DNA of 64,000 bases from Dokdonella immobilis (GCF_900115085.1 NZ_FOVF01000001.1:248001-312000); one strand, 5' to 3'. Counted from the stretch's first letter, positions 1 to 9,756 are shown. Numbers and translations are program-made. Notes: generated by a model not told the origin, from the letters alone.

Positions 1-316
1 CGACGAAGAAGGCCGAGGCGCCGGTCGAATGCATGTAGCGGATCAGCCAACCCCACTCGACGTCGCGCATGATGTACTCGACCGAGGCGAAGGCTTCCGC
101 CGCGCTCGGCTTGAAGAACATCGTCAGGAAGATGCCGGTGACGATCTGGTTGATCAGGACCACCATCGACAGCACGCCGAAGATGTACCAGATGTTGAAG
201 TTCTTCGGCGCATAGTACGAAGTCATGTGCTTCGCATAGAACGGGCCGAAGGACGGTGCGCGGTCGTTGAACCACTCCTGCATGCCGGTAACGGCCTGGG
301 TCAGTCGATTGGCCAT
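1..316 (-). CDS. petB: Cytochrome b of the bc1 complex, N-terminal part (runs off window)
   Basis: This is the start of the membrane-bound cytochrome b subunit of ubiquinol-cytochrome c reductase, which carries electrons from quinol across the inner membrane. About 105 residues are visible, beginning MANRLTQAVTGMQEWFNDRAP and continuing into the first hydrophobic segment (NIWYIFGVLSMVVLINQIVTGIFL) and the SVEYIMRDVEWGWLIRYMHS region, a hallmark of the family. The haem-binding histidines mostly lie beyond the window edge. The ATG overlaps the stop of the Rieske gene by one base (TGATG), so the two are translationally coupled in a petA-petB operon; petC is expected beyond the window. Confidence 0.95.
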   Translation of the reverse strand, partial: MANRLTQAVTGMQEWFNDRAPSFGPFYAKHMTSYYAPKNFNIWYIFGVLSMVVLINQIVTGIFLTMFFKPSAAEAFASVEYIMRDVEWGWLIRYMHSTGASAFFV

Positions 317-912
317 CACGCTGCTCCCTCGGCTGCGCCGATCATGATGTGCGTATCGTCGATGAAGTAGTACGGCGGCACGACCAGGTTGGTCGGAGCC
401 GGGACACCATCATAGACGCGGCCGGCCATGTCGAAGCGCGACTTGTGGCAGGGACAGAAGAAGCCACCCTTCCAGTCCGGATCGAACGGCTCCGGCACGA
501 GCTCGCCATGGAACTTCGGCGAGCAGCCCAGGTGCGTGCAAAGCCCGACCAGCACGAGCAGCTCGGGCTTGCGCGAGCGGTGTTCGTTCTGGGCGAATTT
601 CGGCTGCTGGTCCTCGACCGACGAATTAGGATCCTTGAGCCGGGAATCCTGGCTCGGCAGCGCATCGAGCTGGGCCTGGGTGCGGTGGATGATCCAGATT
701 GGCTGACCGCGCCACTCATAGGTGACCATCTGCCCGACTTCGAGCTTGCTGATGTCCGCTTCGACCGGTGCGCCGGCAGTCTTTGCCCGGGCGCTCGGTT
801 GCCACGATTTGATGAAGGGTACGGCCGCCATTGCGATTCCCGCACCGCCAACGACAGCAGTCGTTGCGGTCAGAAACCTGCGGCGGCCCTTGTCGACGCC
901 GTCATTTGCCAT
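316..912 (-). CDS. petA: Rieske iron-sulfur subunit of the cytochrome bc1 complex
   Basis: This is the [2Fe-2S] subunit that passes electrons from quinol to cytochrome c1 at the periplasmic face. The N-terminus has a Tat-type signal anchor (DKGRRRFLTATT followed by a hydrophobic segment). The cluster motifs CTHLGC and CPCHKSRFD are both present. I chose the ATG at 912 (MANDGVDKG) because a GGAG ribosome site lies 6 nt upstream; a GTG four codons earlier at 924 is also open. The protein has 198 residues, normal for the family. It is first in the petAB operon and is divergent from the protease gene starting at 1035, with a shared 120-bp promoter region between them. Confidence 0.96.
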   Translation of the reverse strand: MANDGVDKGRRRFLTATTAVVGGAGIAMAAVPFIKSWQPSARAKTAGAPVEADISKLEVGQMVTYEWRGQPIWIIHRTQAQLDALPSQDSRLKDPNSSVEDQQPKFAQNEHRSRKPELLVLVGLCTHLGCSPKFHGELVPEPFDPDWKGGFFCPCHKSRFDMAGRVYDGVPAPTNLVVPPYYFIDDTHIMIGAAEGAA

Positions 913-1034
913 CCGGCACTCCACGAGGTGCTTGCTGAAAAACGAGAATGGAACAGGGAAACGCGGGGATGCCGCAGAATCATGCTAGTTTAACGAAGCA
1001 CTCCGCACCGCACAATCGAGCGCGACGCGGCAAG

Positions 1035-2279
1035 ATGTCCTTGCATCCTGTGCCTTCTTCCATGCAACCCGATCCCATGCGCCGCGCCAGCACTCTCGCC
1101 TTCATTCTCCGCTATGTCATCCTTGGTCTGGCGATCGCGTTTGTCGCGAGCCTTTTTGCACCGGGCCTGGTGGATCGCCTGCGCGGCAACACCCCCGGCC
1201 CGACCACCGCGCGGCCTGTGGAAGCGGGGTCGAGTTCGCGCGAACGCGGGCCGGTTTCCTATGCCGAGGCGGTCACCCGTGCCGCACCCGCCGTGGTCAA
1301 CATCTACGCCAACAAGATGACCACGGTGCGCCAGTACCGGATCGTGCCCGACCCGGTCACGCGCCGACTGTTCGGCGCCATCGCGGCCGGCCCATCCTAC
1401 AAGAAGCAGGAGCAGAGCCTCGGTTCCGGCGTGGTCTTCAGCGCCGACGGCTATGTGCTGACCAACAACCACGTGATCAATGGCGCTGACGATATCCAGG
1501 TGCTCCTGTTCGACGGCCGGGTCGCCCAGGCGCGGGTGATTGGGGCCGATGCCGATACCGACCTGGCCGTGCTCAAGATCGACGCCGCGGACCTGCCGAC
1601 GATCGCCGTCGCCGATCGCGGCGACGTCAACGTCGGTGACGTCGTCCTCGCCATAGGAAACCCGTTCGGTGTCGGCAAGACCGTGACCATGGGCATCGTC
1701 AGCGCCACCGGCCGCCAGCTCAGGCTGTCCGCCTACGAGGACTTCATCCAGACCGATGCCGCGATCAACTTCGGCAACTCCGGTGGTGCCCTGGTCAATG
1801 CACTGGGTGAACTCGTTGGCATCAATACCGCGGTCTACCGCAATGCCGGCGGCGACGGCCGCCAGGGCGCGGGCCAGCAGAATGCCGAGGGCATCGGTTT
1901 CGCCATCCCGGTGACGACGGCCAAGGCCGTACTCGACCAGATCATCAGCCACGGCATGGTCATTCGCGGCTGGTTCGGCGCCGAATACGCCGATCCATCG
2001 GCACTGAATCCGGTGCGGCCACCCGGCACCCCGATCCAGCGTGGCGTGGTCGTGCTCGAGGTCCTGCCCGGTGGCCCTGCGGACCGGGCCGGACTGCGTA
2101 GCGGCGACATCCTGCTCAAGCTCGATGGCGAGGACATCGTCGACCAGGCCGACCTGCGCAGTCACGAGGCGGCGCTGGCGCCGGGCCAGGTCGCGCGTCT
2201 CCACGGCATTCGCAACGGCGTGCCGTTTTCGGTGGCCCTGACCCTGATGCAGCGCCCCTCGAACTACGCAGGAACCTGA
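1035..2279 (+). CDS. degS: DegS/AlgW-like membrane-anchored trypsin-like serine protease with PDZ domain
   Basis: This is a periplasmic S1C protease. Relatives cleave the anti-sigma factor of the envelope stress response when unfolded outer-membrane proteins bind the PDZ domain. From the chosen start it has 414 residues: one N-terminal membrane segment (about residues 21-40), the protease domain with the triad H146 (TNNHVI), D176 (TDLAVL) and S249 (GNSGGAL), and one PDZ domain at the C-terminus. A single PDZ plus an uncleaved anchor fits DegS/AlgW better than DegP. Several starts are possible (948, 1035, 1062, 1077); 1035 is the ATG with the least poor purine stretch upstream, but it is not certain. 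Neighbouring petAB is a common arrangement in gammaproteobacteria. Confidence 0.88.
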   Translation: MSLHPVPSSMQPDPMRRASTLAFILRYVILGLAIAFVASLFAPGLVDRLRGNTPGPTTARPVEAGSSSRERGPVSYAEAVTRAAPAVVNIYANKMTTVRQYRIVPDPVTRRLFGAIAAGPSYKKQEQSLGSGVVFSADGYVLTNNHVINGADDIQVLLFDGRVAQARVIGADADTDLAVLKIDAADLPTIAVADRGDVNVGDVVLAIGNPFGVGKTVTMGIVSATGRQLRLSAYEDFIQTDAAINFGNSGGALVNALGELVGINTAVYRNAGGDGRQGAGQQNAEGIGFAIPVTTAKAVLDQIISHGMVIRGWFGAEYADPSALNPVRPPGTPIQRGVVVLEVLPGGPADRAGLRSGDILLKLDGEDIVDQADLRSHEAALAPGQVARLHGIRNGVPFSVALTLMQRPSNYAGT

Positions 2280-2309
2280 TCGCGGCGCTACCGGCGCGCG
2301 CGCCCTGGC

Positions 2310-3266
2310 TCAGAGGGCCTTGCGGTAGCGATCACGAAGCGTGGCCACGCGTTCGACGTAGACCTGTGTTTCGGCGTACGGTGGCACGTCCGCGTATTTC
2401 TGCACCGCGGCCGGTCCGGCGTTGTACGCGGCCGTGGCCAGCCGCTCGTCACCGTTGAAGTTCTTCAGCATCCGCGCCAGATATTGCGCACCGCCGCGAA
2501 TATTCTGCGCAGCGTCGAACGCATCGTCGACGCCAAGGTCGGTCGCCGTCCCCGGCATCAGCTGCATCAGGCCCTGCGCCCCCTTGCTCGAGAGCGCCAT
2601 CGGATTGAACGCCGACTCGGCGTGGATGACCGCCCGCAGCAACGACTCGTCGACGCCGGACTCGGCCGCAGCCACGGCGACTTCGTCCCGGTAGGCATCG
2701 AGATTGAGGGCGGTACGGGCAAAATTGATGGTCGAATGCAGGTCGCAGGCGACACAGGTCGAGATGTAGGTGAAGAGCACCGCGAAGCGACCATCGCGCG
2801 GCCGTACGTTGGTGTATTCGGTGACCCCGCTGCTCCGCTCGACCCGGTATACCGCGCCACGCAGCACCCTCGGTGCCAGGCTGGCCGTGGTTGCGCTGGT
2901 CATGACCTTGTTGTCTGCCGGGGCTGGGCCGTTGGCCGGCGGTTCGATCCGGGGCACCCGCGCCGGAGCCGGCGCGATAGCGGCAGTCGAGGCGACGCCC
3001 GAACTGGCCGCACGAACATCCGGTCGCTCCTGATAGTCGACCTTGCGGCGGGCCTGGGCGCTGGTCGGCGCAGGCTTGCCGGCCTGATAACGGCCGATTG
3101 CCTTGCAGGCGGTGAACGAAGCACTCTTGTTCGTGTAGGCCACGCTGCCGCCTGGCCCCTCGCACTTGTACAAGGTGTCCGCGGCGGCATTGGTCGCGAC
3201 CAGCATGAGCAGGGCCGCGAGCAAACCAAACACTGAATTTTCAGGTACTTGCAGCATATTCGTCAT
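2310..3266 (-). CDS. Secreted lytic transglycosylase (SLT family) with N-terminal DUF4124-like segment
   Basis: This enzyme would cleave the glycan strands of peptidoglycan between MurNAc and GlcNAc in the periplasm. It has 318 residues: a signal peptide ending near NAAADTLYKC, a DUF4124-like stretch (YKCEGPGGSVAYTN), a second similar short module (VYRVERSSGVTEYTN), and a C-terminal SLT domain. The catalytic glutamate is E217 in HAESAFNP, followed by the typical SSKGAQGLMQLMPGTA. A second ATG lies at 3257; neither start has a clear ribosome site. The gene is convergent with the DegS-like gene, 30 bp away. Confidence 0.9.
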   Translation of the reverse strand: MTNMLQVPENSVFGLLAALLMLVATNAAADTLYKCEGPGGSVAYTNKSASFTACKAIGRYQAGKPAPTSAQARRKVDYQERPDVRAASSGVASTAAIAPAPARVPRIEPPANGPAPADNKVMTSATTASLAPRVLRGAVYRVERSSGVTEYTNVRPRDGRFAVLFTYISTCVACDLHSTINFARTALNLDAYRDEVAVAAAESGVDESLLRAVIHAESAFNPMALSSKGAQGLMQLMPGTATDLGVDDAFDAAQNIRGGAQYLARMLKNFNGDERLATAAYNAGPAAVQKYADVPPYAETQVYVERVATLRDRYRKAL

Positions 3267-3402
3267 TAAACCATGGAACTACATGCCGCCGCCGCGACGG
3301 GCGTCCCGGAGCAGGCAACCTGCCCGGCCTGGCCAGCTTTCGCTGGCGGGCCTCAAGTCCAGTGCGTAAACTACTGGGTTTGCTGACAATTCTCCAGTTC
3401 CC

Positions 3403-4749
3403 ATGGCCGGAAAGCTGTACATCAAGACCCACGGTTGCCAGATGAACGAGTACGACTCGGCGAAGATGGCCGACGTCCTCGGTGCGGCCCATGGCCTGGT
3501 CGTGACCGATGATGCCGCCGAGGCGGACGTCATCCTGATCAACACCTGCTCGATCCGCGAGAAGGCCCAGGAGAAGGTGTTCAGCCAGCTCGGTCGCTGG
3601 AAGGAGATCAAGCAGCACAAGCCCTCGGTGGTCATCGGCGTCGGTGGCTGTGTTGCCAGCCAGGAAGGCGATGCCATCGTCAGGCGCGCGCCATTCGTCG
3701 ACCTGGTGTTCGGGCCGCAGACCTTGCACCGGCTGCCCGAGATGATCGAGGCCCGCCGACAGAGCGGCAAGCCGCAGGTCGATATCAGCTTCCCCGAGAT
3801 CGAGAAATTCGACCGCCTGCCCGAACCGCGGGCCGAAGGCGCTTCGGCCTTCATCTCGATCATGGAGGGTTGCTCGAAATACTGCAGTTTCTGCGTGGTT
3901 CCGTACACGCGCGGCGAGGAAATCAGCCGGCCCTTCGACGACGTCCTTGCCGAAATCGCCCAGCTCGCCGAGCAGGGCGTGCGCGAGGTCAACCTGCTCG
4001 GCCAGAACGTCAACGCCTATCGCGGGCCGATGCACGATGGAGGCATCGCCGATCTCGGCCTGCTCATCCATGCCGTGGCCCAGATCGACGGTATCGGTCG
4101 CATCCGCTTCACGACCTCGCATCCGATGGAGTTCAGCGATTCCCTGGTCGAGGCCTATGCCAACGTGCCGGAGCTGGCCAATTTCCTGCACCTGCCCGTG
4201 CAGTCGGGCTCAGACCGCATCCTCTCGGCGATGAAGCGCGGCTATACGGCGCTCGAATACAAGCAGCGCATCCGCAAGCTGCGCGCGGTGCGGCCGGACA
4301 TCTGCATCTCCTCGGATTTCATCGTCGGATTTCCCGGCGAGACCGAGGCCGATTTCGAGAAGACCATGAAGCTGATCGACGAAGTCGGCTTCGACCAGAG
4401 CTTCAGCTTCGTCTTTTCGGCACGACCCGGAACACCCGCCGCCAATCTCGCCGACGATACTCCGGCCGAGGTCAAGCACGCCCGCCTGTTGCGTCTGCAG
4501 GGCGTGCTCAACGACAACGCGCGCGCCATCAACGAGGCCATGCTCGGCACCACCCAGCGCATCCTCGTCGAGGGTCCAAGCCGCCGTGATCCGAATGAGA
4601 TGACCGGGCGCACCGAAAACATGCGCAAGGTCAACTTCGCCGGCCATCCGCGCATGGCCGGCCAGTTCATCGACGTCCTCATTACCGAGGTGATGGCCAA
4701 CTCGCTGCGCGGTCGCGTGGCGTTGGCCGGCAACGAGCAGGCCGCCTGA
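3403..4749 (+). CDS. miaB: tRNA-2-methylthio-N6-dimethylallyladenosine synthase
   Basis: MiaB is a radical-SAM enzyme that adds the methylthio group to i6A37 of tRNAs reading UNN codons. The 448-residue protein has the N-terminal UPF0004 domain with cysteines C12, C49 and C83 for the auxiliary [4Fe-4S] cluster, then the radical-SAM motif CSKYCSFC (C157, C161, C164) followed by VVPYTRG, and a C-terminal TRAM domain. All key cysteines are present and the length is normal. The gene stands alone between a divergent lytic transglycosylase gene and a convergent metallopeptidase gene. Confidence 0.97.
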   Translation: MAGKLYIKTHGCQMNEYDSAKMADVLGAAHGLVVTDDAAEADVILINTCSIREKAQEKVFSQLGRWKEIKQHKPSVVIGVGGCVASQEGDAIVRRAPFVDLVFGPQTLHRLPEMIEARRQSGKPQVDISFPEIEKFDRLPEPRAEGASAFISIMEGCSKYCSFCVVPYTRGEEISRPFDDVLAEIAQLAEQGVREVNLLGQNVNAYRGPMHDGGIADLGLLIHAVAQIDGIGRIRFTTSHPMEFSDSLVEAYANVPELANFLHLPVQSGSDRILSAMKRGYTALEYKQRIRKLRAVRPDICISSDFIVGFPGETEADFEKTMKLIDEVGFDQSFSFVFSARPGTPAANLADDTPAEVKHARLLRLQGVLNDNARAINEAMLGTTQRILVEGPSRRDPNEMTGRTENMRKVNFAGHPRMAGQFIDVLITEVMANSLRGRVALAGNEQAA

Positions 4750-4889
4750 GCCGAGGTTCCGGATTGCCGCCACTCCGGAACCCGGACCGCAACCGGCCAG
4801 CACCAGCGCACTGAAGGGCCCGGCGGGAAGATGCCCGACTGGCGGCGCGGCGCGCCGCCATTGTCGTCAGCTAGCGCCCATGACCCTGA

Positions 4890-6710
4890 TCATCCGGCCT
4901 TGGTCTTGGCGATCCAGTCGTCGATGACGCGCTCGAGCAGGGACAGCGGCAGCGCACCATGGCTCAGCACCTGGTCGTGGAATGCACCAAGCGAGAAGCG
5001 GTCGCCCAGTTCCTTTCGCGCCTTTTCGCGCAGGGCCAGGATCTTCAGCATGCCGGCCTTGTAGGCCAGGGCCTGTCCAGGGTTGACGAAGTAGCGCTCG
5101 ATTTCGGCGGTCACGTCGCCTTCGCCCATGCCGGTGTTGTCGAGCATGTAGGTGATCGCCTGCTCGCGGGTCCAGCGCTTGTAGTGGATGCCACTGTCGA
5201 CGACCAGGCGCACGGCCCGCATCATCTCGTCACGCAGACGACCGAGATTGTCGAGGGGATCCTGCTCGAAACCCATTTCCCAGGCCAGGCGTTCGGCGTA
5301 CAAGGCCCAGCCTTCGGAATAGGCCGTGAACGGAAGCACGCGACGGAAGAACGGCACGCCCTGCAGCTCCTGCGCAATCGTGATCTGGAAGTGATGACCG
5401 GGAATGCCCTCGTGATAGGCCAGGGTGCGCATCGCGAATTTCGGCGTCTCGCCGGGATCGCGCAGGTTGGCATAGAACACGCCCGGCCTTGAACCGTCGA
5501 ACGAGCCGCTCTGGTAGTAGGCACCCGGGGCGGTCTTCTCCGAGAAGGCCGGAACCGGCTTGACCTCGACACCGAGCTTCGGCCGCCGGTTGAAGGCATC
5601 GCCGAGCTTGGCATTGACGTCATCGAGGATGGCCTGGTACCGGGCGATCATCGCCGTCTTGCCTTCCGGCGTGTTCGGATACATCTGCTCGGGCTGGCGC
5701 GCCAGCTGCTGCACCCGCGCGCCGACACTGCCCTCGGTGAGGCCCTGCCCGCGCAGGATCTCATCCATCTCCGCGGAGATCCGCGCGACTTCGGCCAGGC
5801 CGAGTTCGTGGACCTGCTCGGGGGTCATGTCGGTCGTGGTATGGCTGCGCACGCACCAGGCGTAATAGGCATCGCCATCAGGCAGGCTCCAGGCCCCCTG
5901 GTTTTGCGTGGCCTTGGCCTGCAGGGTCGTGAAGTAGGCGATCAGCTCGCGGAACGCGGGATAGACGCTGGCCTCGATCGAGGTCTTGACCCGCGCCTTC
6001 AGGTCTTCGCGCGTCGCCGTGTCCATCGCATCGGCGGCAATCCTGTCGAGCTTCTCGCCGAAGCTCGTGTACAGCATGTTCTGCTCTGCCGGAACGCCGA
6101 TGAAGCCGTTCATCTGTTCGAGCACCTTGTCGACGGTGAACTTCGGCGGAATGACGCCCTTGCCCTCGCGCAACTTCAGACCATCGATCACCTGCGAGAA
6201 ATTGAGCGGGAACCGGTCGAGGCGGCTGATGTAGTTTTCGGCGTCCCCCGCATTGTTGACCTGGTGGGTCTGGGCCATGAAATTCGGCTGGCCCGACTGC
6301 ACACCGAACATCTGGTTGACCGGGAAGTCGTGAAAGCGGAAGCGATCGCCTTCGACCTGATCGGCAAGGAAGAACTCCAGGGCATCATAGGAAAGCTTGC
6401 CTTCCTCATCGAGAGCGTCGCGGTCGTAGCGGTGCAGCATGTCGAGGTCGTCCTTGACCATGGCCGCCATGCGGTCGGCGTGGGCCGGGGATGCATCGTC
6501 CAGCTTGCCGCTGTAGAAATCGGCCCACGGCGGCAGGATGCGCATGCTGCTGAGCATTTGCGGGCTTTGCAGCGCGAACTGCCCGAACACGCGGGCGTAG
6601 AACCAGTCGATCTTGTACGGCTTGAAGTACCAGACATGGACGAAAGCGATACCGGCAAAGACGACCAGGACCAGGATCAGTCGAATCAACCACTTCAGCA
6701 GCTTCCTCAC
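4890..6710 (-). CDS. DUF885 family zinc-dependent peptidase-like protein, membrane anchored
   Basis: This 606-residue protein belongs to the DUF885 family, M3/M32-like predicted metallopeptidases of uncertain substrate. An N-terminal hydrophobic segment (about residues 8-28, LIRLILVLVVFAGIAFVHVW) anchors or exports it. The zinc motif HEGIPGHH (H433, E434, H439, H440) is intact, with the further glutamate-containing SEGWALYAE about 30 residues later. The C-terminal PGQALAYKAGMLKI is also typical of the family. It is convergent with miaB and 140 bp from it. No partner gene indicates its substrate. Confidence 0.85.
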   Translation of the reverse strand: MRKLLKWLIRLILVLVVFAGIAFVHVWYFKPYKIDWFYARVFGQFALQSPQMLSSMRILPPWADFYSGKLDDASPAHADRMAAMVKDDLDMLHRYDRDALDEEGKLSYDALEFFLADQVEGDRFRFHDFPVNQMFGVQSGQPNFMAQTHQVNNAGDAENYISRLDRFPLNFSQVIDGLKLREGKGVIPPKFTVDKVLEQMNGFIGVPAEQNMLYTSFGEKLDRIAADAMDTATREDLKARVKTSIEASVYPAFRELIAYFTTLQAKATQNQGAWSLPDGDAYYAWCVRSHTTTDMTPEQVHELGLAEVARISAEMDEILRGQGLTEGSVGARVQQLARQPEQMYPNTPEGKTAMIARYQAILDDVNAKLGDAFNRRPKLGVEVKPVPAFSEKTAPGAYYQSGSFDGSRPGVFYANLRDPGETPKFAMRTLAYHEGIPGHHFQITIAQELQGVPFFRRVLPFTAYSEGWALYAERLAWEMGFEQDPLDNLGRLRDEMMRAVRLVVDSGIHYKRWTREQAITYMLDNTGMGEGDVTAEIERYFVNPGQALAYKAGMLKILALREKARKELGDRFSLGAFHDQVLSHGALPLSLLERVIDDWIAKTKAG

Positions 6711-6950
6711 GCGGTGTCCCCTCTCTGCAGTTCAAACGCAAGCCTACCAGTCGAAGCGCCCGCTGATGCATGGCCATTGGTCACGCGTATCCGGTCGCAT
6801 GGATGCGCGGCGAGTCGGGCCTCCGGCAGCCACGCCAGCCGCCCGCCAACGGGTTGATTTTTATACCCTTGCCGGACGCCCCTCGCACCCGGTATGTTGG
6901 CCGTGCAGACCGGCTGCCAATGCCGCTGGCGCACCGGAATTTCGACAGCC

Positions 6951-7796
6951 ATGAATTATCGCCATGCCTTCCATGCCGGCAATTTCGCCGATGTGTTCAA
7001 GCACACGATCCTGATCGGGCTGATCGAGGCGCTCAAGGCCAAACAGACGCCGTTTTGCTTCATGGATACGCATGCCGGCCGCGGCCGCTACTCGCTGGAC
7101 GGCTCGGAGGCCATGCGCACCGGCGAGGCCACCGACGGCATCAAGCGTCTGCTTGCAGCAACCCGGGTACCGACCCTGATGCACGTCTATGTCAATCTCG
7201 TGCGTTCGCTGAATGCCGGGCACGAGGAGCTGGTCGACTACCCCGGTTCCCCACTGATTGCCAGCCTGGTCATGCGCGAATCCGATCGTGGCATCCTCTG
7301 CGAATTGCAGCCTGACGAGTGCACGGCGCTGAAGGCGCTGTTTCGCGGGGACGCGAGGTTTTCCGTGCACGAGCGCGACGGCTACGGCGCCATGAACGCG
7401 CTGCTCCCACCCAGGGAGCGTCGCGGGCTGGTCCTGATCGATCCGCCATTCGAGGCGCAGGACGACGAATTCCGCATCATCGAGAAGGCGCTGGGCGACG
7501 CGCGCAAACGCTGGCCCACCGGCATGTATGCGATCTGGTACCCGATCAAGCTGCGCCAGCAGGTGCAACCCTTCCACCGCTGGTTGAGCCGGAGCGGATT
7601 CGCCAAGGTCCTCGCCGCGGAACTGCTCCTCCATCCCGACAACTCGGCGCTGCGCCTGAATGGCTGCGGCATGGTCGTCATCAACCCGCCCTGGAAGTTC
7701 GAGCGCCAGCTCGAGGAACTGTTGCCGGCGCTGAACGCCCTGCTCGCCCAGGGGCGCTACGGGCAGCACCGCATCGAATGGCTGGCGCGCGAGTGA
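6951..7796 (+). CDS. rlmJ: 23S rRNA (adenine(2030)-N6)-methyltransferase
   Basis: RlmJ methylates A2030 of 23S rRNA using SAM. The 281-residue protein begins MNYRHAFHAGNFADVFKH, the conserved N-terminus of the family, which fixes the start at 6951 although the frame is open from 6894. The N6-methyltransferase catalytic motif DPPF is at residues 164-167 (LIDPPFEAQDD). Length and sequence are normal. The next gene (a lipoprotein) starts 58 bp downstream on the same strand, so co-transcription is possible. Confidence 0.95.
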   Translation: MNYRHAFHAGNFADVFKHTILIGLIEALKAKQTPFCFMDTHAGRGRYSLDGSEAMRTGEATDGIKRLLAATRVPTLMHVYVNLVRSLNAGHEELVDYPGSPLIASLVMRESDRGILCELQPDECTALKALFRGDARFSVHERDGYGAMNALLPPRERRGLVLIDPPFEAQDDEFRIIEKALGDARKRWPTGMYAIWYPIKLRQQVQPFHRWLSRSGFAKVLAAELLLHPDNSALRLNGCGMVVINPPWKFERQLEELLPALNALLAQGRYGQHRIEWLARE

Positions 7797-7854
7797 CGTG
7801 GGCCCGGACCGGGTGGACAATGTCGGCCGGACATCCAGCGGTAGAACGATAGCC

Positions 7855-8358
7855 ATGGACAAGCGACGCGCGCCGATCATTGCGATTCCCGCGCTGGTGT
7901 CGTGCGCCCTGCTCTGCGCATGCGCCACACCGGTTTTCCGGGACGTCGACCACGCCGTCGAGGTCACCGCCAGCGACATCCAGCAGAACTCCGACGCCTA
8001 CCGGGGCGCGGAGGTCGTCTGGGGCGGTCGCATCGTCGCTATCGAAAACCGCACCGAAACGACCGAAGTGGAAGTGGTGGCCTATCCGCTCGATCGCGAC
8101 CAGCAACCGATGCCCGAGGCGCCAAGCCAGGGTCGCTTCATGCTGGTATTGCCCGGATTCGTCGAACCACTCGATTACGCAGCGGGGCGTCACCTGACCG
8201 TTCACGGCGTGCTTGCCGGAACCCGGGTCGGCCACGTGCAGGAGCGTGCTTATCTCTATCCGATGGTGCGCGCCATGGACGTCAAAGTCTGGCCCTGGGG
8301 TTTCATCTTCGACAAGAAGCCACGGATCAGCCTAGGTATCGGCGCCCGCATTCACTGA
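7855..8358 (+). CDS. Slp/YeaY-family outer-membrane lipoprotein
   Basis: This 167-residue protein has a type II signal peptide with the lipid-attachment cysteine at C23 (LLCACATP). The body resembles the Slp family, starvation-inducible outer-membrane lipoproteins, with the typical features VRG/YRGAEVVWGGRIVAIEN, GRFMLVLPGFVEPLDYAAGRHLTVHG and a C-terminal YLYPMV...WP segment. The start at 7855 gives a proper signal peptide; the frame is open to 7798. It overlaps the convergent transporter gene by 7 bp. Its function beyond an envelope role is not known. Confidence 0.85.
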   Translation: MDKRRAPIIAIPALVSCALLCACATPVFRDVDHAVEVTASDIQQNSDAYRGAEVVWGGRIVAIENRTETTEVEVVAYPLDRDQQPMPEAPSQGRFMLVLPGFVEPLDYAAGRHLTVHGVLAGTRVGHVQERAYLYPMVRAMDVKVWPWGFIFDKKPRISLGIGARIH

Positions 8359-9287
8359 TCCGGACCTTCGCCCGGGTCCCCGTCATCGATATCCGGCTCG
8401 AAGAAGCTGAAGCGCACTTGCGGAAACCGGCGTTTCAGTTCGCGCTCGACCGCGTTGATCTGGGCGATCATGCCCAGCGCGGACTCCTCGCCGCGCATCT
8501 TCGCCTTGATCGAGACCATGACATCGTTGCCGAGTTGCAAGGTCAGCAGGTTGTACACGCACTCGATCTCGGGCCGCTGGTCGAGGAAGTCGCACATCTG
8601 CCGGCGCGTTTCCGGATCCACGCTCTGGCCGATCAGCATGGCCTTGACCTCTACCGAGATGAAAATGGCGACGACGATCAGCAGGACACCGATCGCCAGC
8701 GTGCCGACCGCATCCCAGAACGGATTGCCGGTGATCATGGCTACCGAGACGGCCGCAAGAGCGAACGCGAGACCGAGCAGGGCGGCCAGATCCTCACCGA
8801 AGATCACGACGAGTTCGACCTGGCGCGTACTGCGGAACCATTGCCACAGGGTCCGGGTGCCGCGCGCCTTGTTGACTTCGACCAGGCAGGCACGCATCGA
8901 GATGCCCTCGACGATGATGCTGAACACGAGCACGCCAACCGCAATCCACGGCGATTGCAGCGGCTCGTCGCTGTGCAGTTTGTGCAGGCCTTCGTAGAGC
9001 GAGAACATGCCGCCGACACTGAACAGCATCAGGGCGACCAGGAACGACCAGAAGTAGACGGCCTTGCCATAGCCCAATGGATAGTCAGGAGATGGCGGCT
9101 TCTTCGCCTGGCGCATGCCGAACAGCAGCAGGATCTGGTTGCCGCAATCGGCCAGCGAGTGCACCGCTTCGGCGAGCATGGCACCGGAGCCCGTCAGTAG
9201 CGCCGCCACGAGCTTGGCCAGAAAAATCGCGAAATTGGCGCCGAGAGCAAAGAAGATCGCGCGCAGCGAATCACCCTGACCAGCCAT
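8352..9287 (-). CDS. Cation diffusion facilitator family transporter, SLC30A9/ZnT9-like branch
   Basis: This 311-residue inner-membrane protein has the CDF architecture: six predicted helices and a C-terminal cytoplasmic domain. The first metal motif is H43-x3-D47 (AVHSLADCGNQ). At the position where classical CDFs have a second H-x3-D, this protein has FGEDLAALLGL. It also has the segment ITGNPFWDAVGTLAIGVLL and then IGQSV, which to my recollection are features of the ZnT9-like branch. The transported ion is therefore uncertain. The gene is convergent with the Slp-like lipoprotein, with overlapping 3' ends. Confidence 0.85.
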   Translation of the reverse strand: MAGQGDSLRAIFFALGANFAIFLAKLVAALLTGSGAMLAEAVHSLADCGNQILLLFGMRQAKKPPSPDYPLGYGKAVYFWSFLVALMLFSVGGMFSLYEGLHKLHSDEPLQSPWIAVGVLVFSIIVEGISMRACLVEVNKARGTRTLWQWFRSTRQVELVVIFGEDLAALLGLAFALAAVSVAMITGNPFWDAVGTLAIGVLLIVVAIFISVEVKAMLIGQSVDPETRRQMCDFLDQRPEIECVYNLLTLQLGNDVMVSIKAKMRGEESALGMIAQINAVERELKRRFPQVRFSFFEPDIDDGDPGEGPDQ

Positions 9288-9378
9288 GCCTACCTCGGGA
9301 TACAGTGAAATTGCGCACTAGTCTAGACGAGGGTCCGGCGCCCGACGAGGGCCTCGGCTCGCCCGTGGTCGTTGCCTA

Positions 9379-9756
9379 TCAAGGCAGGGTGACGCCGAGG
9401 ATGCGCTGGGTCTTCTTCGGCAGTCCTGCGCGCACCAGTTCATAGGACTGGCGCACGTGGTTGGCGAGTTCGGCTTCGCTGAAGTGTTGGGTTTCGTTGA
9501 TGCTGACCCAGTAGGCGCGCGCCATGTAGGGGGCACTCGAGATACCCGGCTGGTCGGTCAGTTCGAGGAATCGTTCCGGGCCGACCTTGAAGCTCAGGCG
9601 ACCCCGTTCGGGCCCGATCGTGCAGAGAATGACGAACATCTTTCCCGAAACACTCCAGACCAGATCGACGTCCCACTTGATGGCGCGCGTGGCACCCGGC
9701 CAGTTCGCGCACAAGTCATCGAGTTGCTCGATGCTCATCCCCATCGACTCGGACAT
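9379..9756 (-). CDS. MmcQ/YjbR family protein
   Basis: This 125-residue protein belongs to the YjbR/MmcQ family, small double-wing-like proteins sometimes described as DNA binding. Typical features are the N-terminal IEQLDDLCANWPGATRAIKWD, the central GKMFVILC and FKVGPERFLELTDQPGI, and the C-terminal YWVSINETQHFSEAELANHVRQSYELV. I set the ATG at 9756, with a GGAGG ribosome site 7 nt upstream; a TTG one codon earlier is in frame. No operon partner is evident. Confidence 0.9.
   Translation of the reverse strand: MSESMGMSIEQLDDLCANWPGATRAIKWDVDLVWSVSGKMFVILCTIGPERGRLSFKVGPERFLELTDQPGISSAPYMARAYWVSINETQHFSEAELANHVRQSYELVRAGLPKKTQRILGVTLP

Noticed and set aside
4841-4859. GGCGGCGC palindrome between miaB and the DUF885 gene as a terminator
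   Set aside because: The stem is strong but has no T run on either side, so it cannot be called a terminator.
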